This document shows positions 13,614 through 13,887 of a DNA stretch of 13,887 bases, one piece after another. Source of the stretch: an uncultured Lachnospiraceae bacterium (lineage in GTDB: Bacteria > Bacillota > Clostridia > Lachnospirales > Lachnospiraceae); contig CAKRPI010000058.1 of the NCBI GenBank assembly GCA_934376945.1, forward strand, positions 1 through 13,887, written 5' to 3'. The position numbers and the translations under genes are program-made. The notes beneath the pieces are model-generated. The model saw nothing but the letters and a program-made list of their open reading frames with translations. It ran no database searches and had not been told where the DNA came from. The number at the start of each line of letters is the position of its first letter. Within the stretch, counting starts at the first letter, position 1.

Positions 13614-13778
13614 AGGTTACATTGCAGATGAGATACAGCATGCAAAATAATGTCGCTTATGAGCAGACAGAATTGCAGGTATCTGCTTTGATTTAATCGG
13701 ATATCCGTGAGGAGACGCAGCATCAGAGGGGAAAAGCTGGTGTGTGCATAAATTTATCAGGCAAGGAGGCCAATTCAT

Positions 13779-13887
13779 ATGTCTTACACAGAAGAGATCT
13801 ACGAGAGAGTCGTAGCACAGAACCCGGGTGAGCCGGAGTTCCATCAGGCCGTAAAAGAAGTACTGGATTCACTGAAACTGGTGATCG
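13779..13887 (+). CDS. gdhA: Glutamate dehydrogenase, N-terminal part (cut by window end)
   Basis: 36 codons are visible. MSYTEEIYERVVAQNPGEPE and the following FHQAVKEVLDSLKLVI match the start of the hexameric glutamate dehydrogenases of Lachnospiraceae, which interconvert 2-oxoglutarate plus ammonia and glutamate. Catalytic motifs lie beyond the window. AAGGAGG at 13763-13769 is 9 nt before ATG 13779. The strong promoter and long leader fit a highly expressed, possibly nitrogen-responsive gene. Identity rests on N-terminal resemblance only. Confidence 0.85.
   Translation, partial: MSYTEEIYERVVAQNPGEPEFHQAVKEVLDSLKLVI

Overview
The window looks like the chromosome of an anaerobic low-to-mid GC Firmicute, most likely a Lachnospiraceae gut bacterium. 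This is inferred from the gdhA leader peptide sequence, the DUF6077-like membrane protein pair, the strong AGGAGG ribosome binding sites and the codon usage; no rRNA is present to confirm it. Most of the window is ordinary housekeeping. The accessory part is 9.5-12.0 kb.

Layout. The left end holds the 3' part of a tRNA-Cys(GCA) with its own terminator. Then come a promoter and a likely operon: a small cupin, a zinc-ribbon protein with a very acidic tail, and a serine O-acetyltransferase (cysE). A repeat-bearing spacer follows, with a 50-residue small ORF. Next are maf (house-cleaning nucleotide pyrophosphatase) and two membrane proteins that look like the halves of one DUF6077/GT-C-like protein. 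After a 390-bp spacer with repeats, trpS and truA lie on the minus strand. A DUF2284 metal-binding protein runs divergently from truA and converges on an AEC-family transporter.

From 9.5 to 12.0 kb the sequence is more AT-rich. A strong orphan terminator precedes a tyrosine recombinase whose last ~50 codons are not integrase: they read as the C-terminal end of a TerD-family protein, so the gene is an integrase-terD chimera. Then come a two-helix membrane peptide and a compact type I toxin-antitoxin locus. That locus has a ~30-36 aa holin-like toxin on the minus strand, with its Shine-Dalgarno buried in a hairpin, and a convergent ~108-nt RNA on the plus strand with strong promoter and terminator. 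It is not evident in a standard long-ORF view.

The right end holds a small very basic ORF, a secreted or membrane-anchored HtrA-type serine protease, and the start of gdhA behind a near-consensus promoter and a ~220-nt leader with a GC-rich hairpin. A short hairpin repeat with core AAGCGGAT-YGCGAAT-RTCCGCTT recurs in at least four intergenic places. The items most worth a second look are the integrase-TerD fusion, the type I toxin-antitoxin locus with its long-range inverted repeats, and the dispersed hairpin family.
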